A stretch of DNA of 47,930 bases from Bacillota bacterium (GCA_023420935.1 JAEZUR010000144.1:1-47930), one strand, 5' to 3'. Shown: positions 1-8,101, counted from the first letter of the stretch. Notes: generated by a model not told the origin, from the sequence alone. Program-made: numbers and translations.

Positions 1-97
1 GCAACAGTTGTTGGGGCTGTTAAAAGTGTAAAAGCTTTAAAAGCTAAAATAAAAGGAGCTGGCAAAGCTAAGAATACGAAACCAAGTAACGCTAAGG
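1..97 (+). repeat. Direct repeat copy 1 (Rhs tip joining sequence)
   Basis: These 97 bases are identical to 2077-2173. They encode the linker just before the variable toxin tip. Copy 1 touches the window edge, so the homology may extend upstream. Shared sequence immediately before different tips is what allows tip exchange by homologous recombination in Rhs/CDI loci. Confidence 0.95.
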
Positions 98-423
98 AAG
101 CGGGTAAGACTCTAAAACTTCCGGAAATAAAGTTTACAATAAAGAAGCTACAACATGAGTTTAAACATGCTTCTGATTACGGGATAACGGGAAACTAGAA
201 TAACACAAATAAGGTTGCTTTTGAGAATGCTATAAAAAATCAAATGAACTCTGTTAAAAACCCTATTAGTGGAACTTATAGAGGCAATATGGAGGTTTAC
301 CACTTTTATGATGCAAAAACAGGGCTTAATACAATGATTGATAAGTCAGGTAATTATGTTGGTGGGTGGAAGCTAAGCGCTGATCAGATAGCAAGTTTAT
401 TGCGGTCGGGTAATATCCAGTAA
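1..423 (+). pseudogene. Rhs C-terminal tip with colicin D-like tRNase domain, broken by an in-frame stop
   Basis: Reading frame 1 is open from the window edge, so the gene starts upstream. About 32 codons of an Ala/Lys/Gly-rich linker are followed by a domain with FKHASDYGITGN, then SGTYRGNMEVYHFYD, GGWKLSADQ and LLRSGNIQ before the TAA at 421-423. This matches the order of motifs in the colicin D C-terminal tRNase (KHAxDFGI, GTYRG, SGWKLS, tail GN/GEL), which in colicin D cleaves tRNA-Arg anticodon loops. A TAG at 196-198 sits right after ITGN, where family members usually carry W or Y, so a TGG or TAT codon has probably mutated. The toxin would be cut just after its catalytic-His motif and should be inactive unless the stop is suppressed. 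The domain call is from memory of the family; the stop is read directly. Confidence 0.7.
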
Positions 424-440
424 GAGTAAGTATTTGTTAA

Positions 441-485
441 CAAAGGGGCACTACTCAATGATGAGCGTGGAGAATTGCCCCTTTG
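441..485 (+). other. Hairpin between toxin tip and immunity-type gene
   Basis: A perfect 10-bp stem (caaaggggca with tgcccctttg) closes a 25-nt loop in the gap between the broken tRNase tip and the next gene. A T-rich stretch follows only after about 13 nt, so it could be a weak terminator or a processing hairpin. Confidence 0.5.
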
Positions 486-528
486 AATACTGCTAAATTT
501 TTTAATTTTAATAGATGGGGGTTAACTT

Positions 529-1041
529 ATGGGTGAATATTTTGAATTAACTTTTTTCCTTGATAAGAAAAGATCGGTAATAGAACAAGCAAAAGAAAAA
601 GTACTTGAGCTATTAATGCTTAAGGAAGGTAATAATTTGAACAAACTACATCAATATCTGCTTTTTTCCTACAAGGAAGTGTTGTTCGATGTTTTTGAGG
701 AGGATGATTTTACTGAGTATAGATTCTGCTTTTCAGACCTTGTTTTTACCAAAAAGAATTATGATGAGAACTTGAATCAATTGCTTCAAGTTGTAGAAAC
801 GTGTTTTAATCATATTGAATCAATGCTTTTTGCTACAGGAATTTATGAACTAACTTACTACAATATTGAGGGAATAACACTTGTCAAGGATTTTAACAAG
901 AATGTTTTTCTGAAATTTCCATTACTTTTTTTTAGAGATGGTAACGAATATGGGTTAGATCCAACTATAAGATATGGAGGTATATCGTGTGTTTTGAATT
1001 TTGGGGGAGATGTTCAAGATATTTTTGTAAATCGGATTTAA
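529..1041 (+). CDS. Putative immunity protein for the upstream colicin D-like tip (unrecognised family)
   Basis: A 170-residue acidic, soluble protein with no signal peptide or membrane segment. I do not recognise the family from sequence. The start ATG at 529 has a GATGGGGG ribosome-binding site eight bases upstream. Its place directly downstream of a tRNase toxin tip is the standard place for the cognate immunity gene, and this is the only argument for function. It is longer than the classic colicin D immunity protein (about 87 residues). It is intact although its toxin partner is broken; orphan immunity genes are often kept as protection against kin carrying the live toxin. Confidence 0.55.
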   Translation: MGEYFELTFFLDKKRSVIEQAKEKVLELLMLKEGNNLNKLHQYLLFSYKEVLFDVFEEDDFTEYRFCFSDLVFTKKNYDENLNQLLQVVETCFNHIESMLFATGIYELTYYNIEGITLVKDFNKNVFLKFPLLFFRDGNEYGLDPTIRYGGISCVLNFGGDVQDIFVNRI

Positions 1042-1378
1042 ATATTATAGTTTTATGCTAGAATGGCATGAAAGTATGGTAATATAATCTCTAGAAGTGA
1101 ATTAAGAATAGGTATTTTAGTCTTTTTGTAAGCCCTGTAAACCAATAAAACGGTAGCCGAGTTTTTCTTTACCCAAAATCCAATAATTGACTTTCTGCTA
1201 ATTCTAAAAAATAATTCCGCTGGGTCATCTTATTTATATATGGTCTAACCACTTGTAGTAATACCATACAGGAGCTATTATGTTGCCAAAAGTGTCATAT
1301 TAAGAAAGAACTGGAACAACTCCGTCATTACTATAATGACAATACTGACTTAGAATTCTTACATATTCTTTATATACC
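1042..1378. other. Intergenic decay zone
   Basis: All six frames are broken by stops over about 340 bases. The only structure I see is a 25-bp sequence at 1131-1155 that recurs at 3287-3311. The last 70 or so bases may be eroded Rhs core, because the Rhs-like reading frame picks up at 1379. Confidence 0.5.
1131..1155 (+). repeat. 25-bp repeat downstream of toxin/immunity module, copy 1
   Basis: AGCCC-T-GTA-A followed by ACCAATAAAACGGTA. It matches 3287-3311 at 23 of 25 positions, with a T-rich stretch after each copy. It lies 90 bases after the first immunity gene, and the second copy lies after the second immunity module, so it probably marks the end of a duplicated unit. Confidence 0.7.
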
Positions 1379-2495
1379 TATGGAAATGGCTTAATAAGTG
1401 TTGATACTAACAATGTAATCAGTTATTATAGGATTGATGATCAAAACAGTGTAGAAGAAATTCAGAGTGCTAGTGCTACTGGTAATGTAAATTCAGAACT
1501 TGAGTAGGATGAATTCGGTATTCTTAAACATCCAGAAACATCAAAACAAGCGGAATTCTATTTGCTTATACTGGTTACGCTTATGAGGAAGCTACTGGTC
1601 TTTATTATGCAAAGGCAAGATACTATGATTCTGAACAGGGAAGATTTATCAGTGAAGACAATTATCGAGGTGATATAAGTAATCCGATTAGTTTAAATTT
1701 ATACACTTATTGCTCTAATAGTCTAATTTTAAATTCGGATCCAAGTGGTAATAAAATAAGATTAACTCAATATGACAACTTTTTGTTCGGATTTATCAAA
1801 GGAGCGATAGCTGAATTTGATTTTAATGTATTCGGTAGTTTAGAAGAAAGCTTGGTGAATCTAGATGCAATGGGTGATTTTATCCAGGACATAGTCAGTG
1901 GAAAAATTACAGATAAAGAATTACTAGCCATTGGGATAAATGAAGCTGTTGGAGATTTACATTACGTAATAAAGAATTGGCATATTGTGTCCAATAAGAA
2001 AACGTATAGTAATGAAACGGTATATAATTTTGGAAAACATTTAGCCGGAGCATATGGTGAGATGGTAAGAGCGGTTGCAACAGTTGTTGGGGCTGTTAAA
2101 AGTGTAAAAGCTTTAAAAGCTAAAATAAAAGGAGCTGGCAAAGCTAAGAATACGAAACCAAGTAACGCTAAGGGTGCGCGTAATGCCGGAAAAGGATTTG
2201 AAACATTTAATGATTTAAAGAAATATTTGGGGTCACCGGGAGAAGGTAATCAATGGCATCAGATTGTTGAACAATCTCAGATTAAAAAATCTGGTTTTGT
2301 GCAAGCCAAATACAAAATACTAATAATATCATTGCTATTGATAAGGCTACACATGCAAAGATTAGCGGATATTATTCATCAAAACAAGCGTTTACTGGAG
2401 GAAAAACGGTTAGGGATTGGTTGGCTGGACAAAGTTACGGAGAACAATATAATTTTGGGATAAATATATTAAAGGATTATGGAGTGATTATATGA
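1379..2495 (+). pseudogene. Truncated Rhs core plus nuclease-like C-terminal tip, multiply frameshifted
   Basis: Frame 2 from 1379 reads YGNGLISVDTNNVISYY, a YD-repeat sequence, until TAG at 1505-1507. Frame 1 then carries the Rhs core C-terminus from about 1561 (AYTGYAYEEATGLYYAKARYY, GRFISEDNYRGD, SLNLYTYC, DPSG). It continues without a break through a helical linker to 2463. Near 2297-2304 the tip changes frame. After the motif GNQWHQIVEQSQI, frame 3 supplies QNTNNIIAIDKATHAKISGYY, TVRDWL and QYNFGINILKDYGVII, ending at TGA 2493-2495. That stop overlaps the ATG of the next gene as ATGA, so frame 3 is clearly the ancestral ending. Related Rhs tips, as I recall them, have WHHIVEQ; here it is WHQIVEQ. 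At least two frameshifts and one stop make it non-functional. A shorter ORF from ATG 1783 to 2463 is open but contains only linker and half a tip. Confidence 0.8.
2077..2173 (+). repeat. Direct repeat copy 2 (Rhs tip joining sequence)
   Basis: Identical over 97 bases to positions 1-97. After the repeat the two sequences diverge at once into unrelated toxin tips, which places the tip-exchange junction at this point. Confidence 0.95.
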
Positions 2496-2854
2496 TAAAA
2501 GACGTAGATAAAATAATTGAAGAGTATAAAAGTTATGCAGTTAACCATTGGAAGGCATCATGCGAAGGTGACCATAAGTCTGCAAATAGGTATTATACGA
2601 AATTAACAAAATTATACAACATATTTTTAGAAAATGATGAAATAAAGCAATCAGCTCTAGTTTTATTACTGAATGATAATAATTATGCTGTTCAGAATTG
2701 GGCATCAGCACATTGCCTTGGATTAGGGTATATGGAGAAAGAAGCTGAAGATACATTAATTGTTATTGTTAATTTGACTCCAAATGAGGCACCAAGTTTT
2801 GAGGCAAAAATGACATTAAAAGTATGGAAGGAAAAAGGAACTTTGACTTTTTAA
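2492..2854 (+). CDS. DUF2019-like immunity protein of the Rhs nuclease tip
   Basis: A 120-residue, mostly helical cytosolic protein. The pattern GDHKSANRYYTKLTKLY, then NDNNYAVQNWASAH, and a C-terminal SFEAKMTLKVWKEKGTL resembles the DUF2019 family (helical repeat, AEMTLKEWKKG-like ending), whose members sit downstream of Rhs toxins. The family name is from memory. The ATG overlaps the ancestral stop of the toxin gene as ATGA, so the two were translationally coupled. The gene itself is intact even though the toxin is frameshifted. Binding and inhibition of the nuclease tip is inferred from position. Confidence 0.7.
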   Translation: MIKDVDKIIEEYKSYAVNHWKASCEGDHKSANRYYTKLTKLYNIFLENDEIKQSALVLLLNDNNYAVQNWASAHCLGLGYMEKEAEDTLIVIVNLTPNEAPSFEAKMTLKVWKEKGTLTF

Positions 2855-2877
2855 TTAATAATTTAAATACAATTATA

Positions 2878-2920
2878 AACACCCAATAAACTATTTGTAT
2901 TATAGTTATTATTGGGTGTT
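2878..2920. terminator. Hairpin after the DUF2019 gene, likely terminator
   Basis: Perfect 12-bp stem, AACACCCAATAA (2878-2889) with TTATTGGGTGTT (2909-2920). The U-run is poor on both strands, so termination strength is uncertain. Confidence 0.5.
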
Positions 2921-3078
2921 CTGTAAGGCCATAGCAGATTTTAATTAAGAAATTATATATACTTACATTAGAAGATACTAGAGATATGATGTGGACAAAA
3001 GTGAAAGAGTGTGAATCTATACATGAAAATACAACATAGATTAGTGTTTAATAAAAAATTATTAGTTCCAAATTCCTT

Positions 3079-3271
3079 AATTTTCTGAAAGAAAAGAAAG
3101 CAGATTTTTCTGACGATGAGACAGATTTAATGACATTATTAAAACGGCTGAACTGTTTGGTGATGCCACATGTGTGCAAAACTTATATTTGTTTCAGGTA
3201 ATCTTCGTAAACATCGAATCATAAATTCATTGGTTAAAGATTTAGTGTTTCAACCAATTGCTATTGAGTAA
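3079..3271 (+). pseudogene. Decayed small ORF, probably a third immunity-type gene
   Basis: A plausible protein can be followed only by changing frame twice. Frame 1 gives NFLKEKKADFSDDETDLMTLL. After about 3141 frame 3 gives KTAELFGDATCVQN then LYLFQVIFVNIES. Near 3215 another frame gives RIINSLVKDLVFQPIAIE and a stop at 3269-3271. The acidic composition, size and place after an Rhs toxin/immunity pair suggest a dead immunity gene. The family is unknown and the reconstruction is inference. Confidence 0.4.
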
Positions 3272-3286
3272 TTGAATGATTTGAAT

Positions 3287-3311
3287 AGCCCCGTATACCA
3301 ATAAAACGGTA
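3287..3311 (+). repeat. 25-bp repeat downstream of toxin/immunity module, copy 2
   Basis: AGCCC-C-GTA-T followed by ACCAATAAAACGGTA, two mismatches from 1131-1155. An ACCA/TGGT pairing followed by seven T could act as a weak terminator here. Confidence 0.7.
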
Positions 3312-3518
3312 TATGGTTTTTTTAACCTAATTTACATAGTTTTGGGAAGTGGTTCCTTAAACCCGATTTGTAATCAACCAAAGAGTATAGCTTAATAATA
3401 AGTATCTAATTAGTACCTAGAGAAATTTAGAACTCAGCATATAAAAATCATGTAGTAAAAAGAGCATGGACTAATGATACAATTGGTTACAAAAAAAGGT
3501 TTTTTGATTGTTTTTATC

Positions 3519-3547
3519 TTGAACGAATCCCATCTTTGTGTTAATAT
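3519..3547 (+). promoter_or_regulatory. Candidate sigma-A promoter of miaB
   Basis: TTGAAC (3519-3524), 17-base spacer, TAATAT (3542-3547), about 46 bases before the miaB ATG. The rest of 3312-3518 shows no ORF or clear structure. Confidence 0.5.
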
Positions 3548-3593
3548 CTAAGTTGTTTGTTTAGTTAGTGCACATAGGAATAGGAGATTAATA

Positions 3594-5036
3594 ATGAGTG
3601 ATAAATACAGAGATAACATAGATGCCACAATAGTGGAAACAGCCGATGAAACGGCCAGACAGCTTCAGTTTATGGAACAGTTGAATCTTCATTTTCAGCA
3701 GGAGTCTCTTCGATTAGGACGACCTTTAACTGCTTGTGTTCAGACCTTTGGTTGCCAGATGAATGCTCGTGATTCCGAGAAAGTAGTTGGAATCCTTGAG
3801 AAGATTGGTTATACCATTGTGGAAAACGAAGCTGCAGACTTTGTAATCTATAATACTTGTACGGTACGAGAAAATGCCAACCTTAAAGTATATGGAAGAC
3901 TTGGTTTCTTAAAGAAGTTAAAGAGTAAGAATCCTCATATGATGATTGCCCTTTGCGGTTGTATGATGCAAGAAGCAACGGTTGTTGAGAAGATAAAACA
4001 AAGTTATCGCTTTGTAGATATTATTTTTGGTACTCATAACATTTTTAAATTGGCAGAATTAATTCAAGCGAGAATTGAATCAAAGGGTATGATTATTGAT
4101 ATCTGGAAGGATACAAAAGAGATTGTAGAAGACTTACCAAGTGAGCGTAAATTCCCATTCAAAGCGGGAGTAAATATTATGTATGGTTGCAATAACTTCT
4201 GTAGCTATTGTATCGTTCCTTACGTTAGAGGTCGCGAGAGAAGTCGTAATCCAGAAGATATTATCAAAGAAGTTAAAGAATTAGTTGCAGACGGCGTAGT
4301 TGAAATTATGCTGTTAGGCCAGAATGTAAATTCTTATGGTAAAAATCTTGACAATCCAATGACATTTTCTGAATTGTTACAAGAGATTGAAAAGGTTGAT
4401 GGTCTAGAACGAGTTCGATTTATGACGTCTCATCCAAAAGATTTATCCGATGATTTAATCGAAGTGATGAAGCATTCCAAAAAAATCTGTAATCATTTAC
4501 ATTTACCAGTACAGGCAGGAAGTAGCCGAATCTTAGATATTATGAATCGTAAATATACAAAGGAACAGTATCTTGCATTAGTAGATAAAATTAAAGATGC
4601 AGTTCCAGACATTTCTTTAACTACAGATTTGATTGTTGGATTCCCTGGTGAGACAGAAGAAGATTTCCAAGAAACTTTGGATGTGGTTCGAAAGGTTCGC
4701 TATGATAGCGCATATACCTTTATCTATTCCAAACGTACGGGAACTCCAGCGGCCAATATGGAAGAACAGATCGGGGAAGATGTTATAAAAGATAGATTTA
4801 GTCGTCTCTTAAAAGAGATTCAAGGTATTTCAGCTGAAATAGTAGGAAAAGATACTGGAACCATCCAAAAGGTCTTAGTGGAAGAAGTAAATGAGCAAAA
4901 TAGTGATCTTATGACAGGTCGTTTAACCAATAACATTATAGTACATTTTAAAGCCGGTAATGAGTTGATAGGCAAAATAGTAGATGTAAAACTGAACGAG
5001 TGCAAAGGATTCTATTACATTGGAGAACTAATATAG
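3594..5036 (+). CDS. miaB: tRNA-2-methylthio-N6-dimethylallyladenosine synthase MiaB
   Basis: A 480-residue radical-SAM methylthiotransferase. It converts i6A37 to ms2i6A37 in tRNAs reading UNN codons, using two 4Fe-4S clusters. The N-terminal MTTase domain has TFGCQMN (C54), NTCTVRENA (C89) and CGCMMQ (C123) as ligands of the auxiliary cluster. The radical-SAM motif is CNNFCSYC (C199, C203, C206), followed by VPYVRGRERSR typical of MiaB rather than MtaB or RimO. A TRAM domain fills the last 65 or so residues. The N-terminal extension of about 45 residues is usual for clostridial MiaB. The start at 3594 follows ATAGGAGATTA. The next gene starts 12 bases after the stop, so the two are probably co-transcribed. 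Confidence 0.95.
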   Translation: MSDKYRDNIDATIVETADETARQLQFMEQLNLHFQQESLRLGRPLTACVQTFGCQMNARDSEKVVGILEKIGYTIVENEAADFVIYNTCTVRENANLKVYGRLGFLKKLKSKNPHMMIALCGCMMQEATVVEKIKQSYRFVDIIFGTHNIFKLAELIQARIESKGMIIDIWKDTKEIVEDLPSERKFPFKAGVNIMYGCNNFCSYCIVPYVRGRERSRNPEDIIKEVKELVADGVVEIMLLGQNVNSYGKNLDNPMTFSELLQEIEKVDGLERVRFMTSHPKDLSDDLIEVMKHSKKICNHLHLPVQAGSSRILDIMNRKYTKEQYLALVDKIKDAVPDISLTTDLIVGFPGETEEDFQETLDVVRKVRYDSAYTFIYSKRTGTPAANMEEQIGEDVIKDRFSRLLKEIQGISAEIVGKDTGTIQKVLVEEVNEQNSDLMTGRLTNNIIVHFKAGNELIGKIVDVKLNECKGFYYIGELI

Positions 5037-5048
5037 GAGGTCATGAAT

Positions 5049-6065
5049 ATGATATTTCCTGAATTTATCAAACCCGGTGACATCATTGGAGTTACCGCAC
5101 CATCTGATGGTAATCGAAAAGAAGTTGATTTTATTCGAGTAGATAATGGAAAGAAGCAATTACAAGAAAAAGGTTATTCTGTTCTGGAGACAGAGAATGT
5201 CAGAACCAGCTTAAAAGGGCGTAGTAGTGACGCATCATCCAGAGCAGAGCAATTAACTTCCCTATTAACGAATCAACAGGTTAAAGCAATCATTGCAGCC
5301 AAGGGCGGCGATTACCTAATGGAAATGTTATCTTATCTGGATTTTAATATGATTCAGAAGTACCCTAAATGGATGCAAGGCTACTCTGATGTAACTGGCT
5401 TATTATTTACAACAACGACAACTTGTGATATTGCTACTATCTATGGAAACAATTTTAATGATTTTGCTATGGAGCCATGGCATGAAGCCATATGTAATGA
5501 TTTACAAGTTTTAGAGGGAAAGAATCCGATTCAAAACAGTTTTACTGAATATGAAGATGAATTCCACGACCGAATTACAGGTTTAGAAGGCTATTTTTTA
5601 GATAAAAAAGTGGAATGGAAAAACACTCGCAATCAAGAATCCATCACATTAAAAGGCCGTCTAATCGGTGGCTGCTTAGATGTATTACTTAATCTAGTAG
5701 GAACCCGATTTGATACAGTAAAGTCATTTAATGAACGATACAAAGAAGACGGAATCCTTTGGTATCTAGAAAGCTTTGACTTAAACAGTGAATCCTTAGC
5801 AAGAGGACTATGGCAGCTTAAAGAAGCTGGATGGTTTGATCACGCAGTAGGTTTTGTCTTCGGTCGCCCTGCCATGTACACCACTTGGACAGACACAACC
5901 TACGAAGAAGCCGTAATGTCCATCTTAGAGCCTTTCAACCTACCAATCATATTAGATGCCGACATAGGCCACAAAACCCCTCAATTCACCATAATAAACG
6001 GTTCCATAGGTACATTCACCAGCACCAAAGGAAAAGGCCAACTAACCATGGAATTAATTCCATAA
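5049..6065 (+). CDS. S66-family LD-carboxypeptidase (LdcA/MccF-like)
   Basis: A 338-residue serine peptidase of family S66, whose members cut the L,D bond of murein tetrapeptides or inactivate microcin C-like peptides. The N-terminus has PGDIIGVTAPS. The nucleophile lies in GYSDVTGL (about S113), the Glu is probably in ILWYLESFD, and the His is in DIGHKTPQFTI near the C-terminus, giving the Ser-Glu-His triad. There is no signal peptide, so it acts in the cytosol, as LdcA does. Two ATGs compete. AGGAGG ends at 5040, only two bases before ATG 5043 but eight before ATG 5049, so I prefer 5049. The choice between murein recycling and peptide-antibiotic resistance cannot be made from sequence alone. 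Confidence 0.85.
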   Translation: MIFPEFIKPGDIIGVTAPSDGNRKEVDFIRVDNGKKQLQEKGYSVLETENVRTSLKGRSSDASSRAEQLTSLLTNQQVKAIIAAKGGDYLMEMLSYLDFNMIQKYPKWMQGYSDVTGLLFTTTTTCDIATIYGNNFNDFAMEPWHEAICNDLQVLEGKNPIQNSFTEYEDEFHDRITGLEGYFLDKKVEWKNTRNQESITLKGRLIGGCLDVLLNLVGTRFDTVKSFNERYKEDGILWYLESFDLNSESLARGLWQLKEAGWFDHAVGFVFGRPAMYTTWTDTTYEEAVMSILEPFNLPIILDADIGHKTPQFTIINGSIGTFTSTKGKGQLTMELIP

Positions 6066-6075
6066 CCTAGAAAAG

Positions 6076-6306
6076 CATAAGTCAACATAACATACATCAA
6101 GAATAACCGTATTTCATAATTTGGCTTGGCGTAGACCGGCTGGAAGTGGTTGTACATCTTTCGTTTTAGACCCAGCAAAAATACGAGCCCTACGCGAGTA
6201 TTTTTGTATGCCTTGGGGCTGAATAAGAAAGATACCACTGGAAGGTAAGGCAGCCAAACGAATTATGAAATACGGATATTCTATCTATACCCTTAAAAGA
6301 CTTATG
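6076..6306. repeat. Large structured palindromic element, copy A
   Basis: The ends are CATAAGTC (6076-6083) and GACTTATG (6299-6306), extended here to a perfect 13-bp stem (6071-6083 with 6299-6311). Inside is a perfect 15-bp stem (6107-6121 with 6261-6275), then the cores TAGACCGGCTG (6132-6142) and GGAAGGTAAGGC (6240-6251), an AGTGGT/ACCACT pairing, and a 9-bp AT-rich hairpin around 6176-6205. The same termini, cores and length occur inverted at 23390-23623, but the long arms have a different sequence. It lies between two convergent genes. No ORF of note is present. Confidence 0.8.
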
Positions 6307-6354
6307 CTTTTCGTCATGTTTCCGACACCACTTAAAAAGGGAACTAGCTAATCG

Positions 6355-7128
6355 CTAATTCCCCGTCTCTATACTTATCTCATTAAATTTATCTAAAATA
6401 TCATTTAACTCAATCTGTGACTTACTTGCTCCAGCCAAATCCATCACAGCTTCACCCTTATGCATCATAATCATTCGATTCCCATACTGCATTGCAAATT
6501 TCAAATTATGAGTAACCATAATGGTAGTAAGCTTTTTCGTCTTAACGATTTGATCCGTTAATTCCATTATAATTTCTGCCGTTTTTGGGTCAAGAGCAGC
6601 AGTATGTTCATCTAAGATTAAAATGTCATTTGGAGTTAGGGTAGAAGTAATCATAGCTAAAGCTTGTCGCTGTCCACCGGATAGATTACCAACCTTGTCG
6701 TGAATACGATTTTCTAGTCCTAAATGAAGTTGTTCTAACTGAGTTTTATATTCGTCAAGTTTGCTTTTGTTTACCCCTTTGGAAAATAAATAAGGTTTTC
6801 CTTTGTTATCTGCTAATGCCATATTTTCTAAGATAGAAAAGGAGCCACAAGAGCCTTTACCAGGATCTTGATATACTCTGGCAATAAATTCAGAGCGCTT
6901 GTAATCTGGCATTTTAGTAATATCATTTCCACGAAGAAGCACACGGCCTCCATCGATGCCAATACTACCACAGATGATATTTAGCATGGTAGACTTACCA
7001 GAACCATTACTTCCGATGATGGAAATAAACTCATTTTTCTCTACTTTCAGGTTATAGTTAGTAAAGAGGGTGCTTTCATTTACGGTTCCTGTGTTGAAGG
7101 TTTTATGTATGTTTTGTAATTCAAGCAT
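6355..7128 (-). CDS. trpZ: Tryptophan ABC transporter ATPase (TrpZ-type)
   Basis: A 257-residue ABC ATPase: Walker A GSNGSGKST (39-47), Q-loop in VYQDPGKG, signature LSGGQRQA (148-155), Walker B ILILDEHTAALDP and switch His in MVTHNLK. It belongs to the family paired with PF04392-type lipoproteins and single permeases. It is the last gene of a three-gene minus-strand operon and overlaps the permease gene by 8 bases, so translation is probably coupled. Substrate assignment to tryptophan rests on the TGG-specifier T-box upstream of the operon, not on the ATPase sequence itself. Confidence 0.8.
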   Translation of the reverse strand: MLELQNIHKTFNTGTVNESTLFTNYNLKVEKNEFISIIGSNGSGKSTMLNIICGSIGIDGGRVLLRGNDITKMPDYKRSEFIARVYQDPGKGSCGSFSILENMALADNKGKPYLFSKGVNKSKLDEYKTQLEQLHLGLENRIHDKVGNLSGGQRQALAMITSTLTPNDILILDEHTAALDPKTAEIIMELTDQIVKTKKLTTIMVTHNLKFAMQYGNRMIMMHKGEAVMDLAGASKSQIELNDILDKFNEISIETGN

Positions 7129-8020
7129 GTTGTTTCTTTCCTCCTTTGTCTAACAGATCCTTTGAGATTAAAGCTACCAAGAAAATAATAGCCATCAGTA
7201 ATTTCATATTGTTTGGGTTGAAATTAAATTGTAATGCAACAGCTAGACAACCTTTGTAAAGAATGGAGCCAAGGATAACCATAGAAGTGGTAACCATCCA
7301 TTTTATTTTACTAAAAATTGAAATACCTATGATAACAGAAGCAAGTCCCATAACCATCATTCCTGTTCCTGAATTGATGTCAAAGTTACGTTGCTGTTGG
7401 CAAAGAATGGAGCCAGCAACAGCAGCTAAACCATTACAAATCATTAAACCTATAATTTTAACAAATCCATGATTTTTTGCAATCAGTGTAACCATAACCT
7501 GATTGTCGCCAGTCGCACGAAGTAGTAGACCAGATTTGGTTTTTAAGTACCAATCTAATGTTAATTTAATTAAAATAGTACAAATAAAAATAATGATTAA
7601 GGTATCGTATTTGCCGATTGATTCAGGTATCATTGTTGCGATTCCACTATTGAAAATAGTTTTTTCGTTTGCAATTGGTTGAATAGGCTTACCACCAGAT
7701 ATCATTAAATTAATGGAATATAAACCAATCATTGTGATAATACCGGACAATAAGTCTTTAATTCGAAATACAACATGAAAGATTCCGGTAAACATACCAG
7801 CCAATGCGCCAGCAAGAAAGGCGAGTATTATGGCAATCCATGGGTTTACACCATGTAAGATTAACATAGCAGTAATAGCAGAACCTAAAGGAAAGGTTCC
7901 ATCTACTGATAAGTCAGGATAATCTAATATCTGGTATGTGATATAAATTCCTAGGGCAAGAATTCCGTATATAAAACCTTGCTCTAGAATTCCTTTTATG
8001 ATTAATAGTAAAGATTCCAT
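7121..8020 (-). CDS. trpY: Tryptophan ABC transporter permease (TrpY-type)
   Basis: A 299-residue polytopic inner-membrane protein with about eight to nine hydrophobic segments, of the branched-chain-amino-acid-type permease family. Typical stretches are GFIYGILALGIYITYQIL, DLSVDGTFPLGSA and LRATGDNQVMVTLIAKNHG. It forms the channel through which the substrate delivered by the lipoprotein is moved, powered by the adjacent ATPase. The start has AGAGGT upstream. A 126-base gap with short hairpins separates it from the lipoprotein gene, while the ATPase gene overlaps its end. Confidence 0.8.
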   Translation of the reverse strand: MESLLLIIKGILEQGFIYGILALGIYITYQILDYPDLSVDGTFPLGSAITAMLILHGVNPWIAIILAFLAGALAGMFTGIFHVVFRIKDLLSGIITMIGLYSINLMISGGKPIQPIANEKTIFNSGIATMIPESIGKYDTLIIIFICTILIKLTLDWYLKTKSGLLLRATGDNQVMVTLIAKNHGFVKIIGLMICNGLAAVAGSILCQQQRNFDINSGTGMMVMGLASVIIGISIFSKIKWMVTTSMVILGSILYKGCLAVALQFNFNPNNMKLLMAIIFLVALISKDLLDKGGKKQHA

Positions 8021-8101
8021 ATGATACCTCTCTTAATAAAACGTAATTGATAGGGAGTTCACTATGTGTACTCCATTTAATAGAATGTATAAAATTAGCC
8101 A

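Noticed and set aside
1783..2463. An independent 226-residue gene in the Rhs region
   Set aside because: The upstream Rhs core is in the same frame without a break from about 1530, and the last 55 codons are out of the ancestral frame. It is part of the pseudogene.
5049..6065. Microcin C immunity (MccF) reading of the S66 peptidase
   Set aside because: No microcin or peptide-nucleotide gene lies nearby. The Ser-Glu-His motifs do not separate MccF from LdcA, so only the family is called.
6076..6306. HEARO, OMEGA or group II intron remnant as an explanation for the large palindromes
   Set aside because: No associated ORF, no intron domain V-like hairpin and no matching guide-type structure could be seen. 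The ends are terminal inverted repeats.
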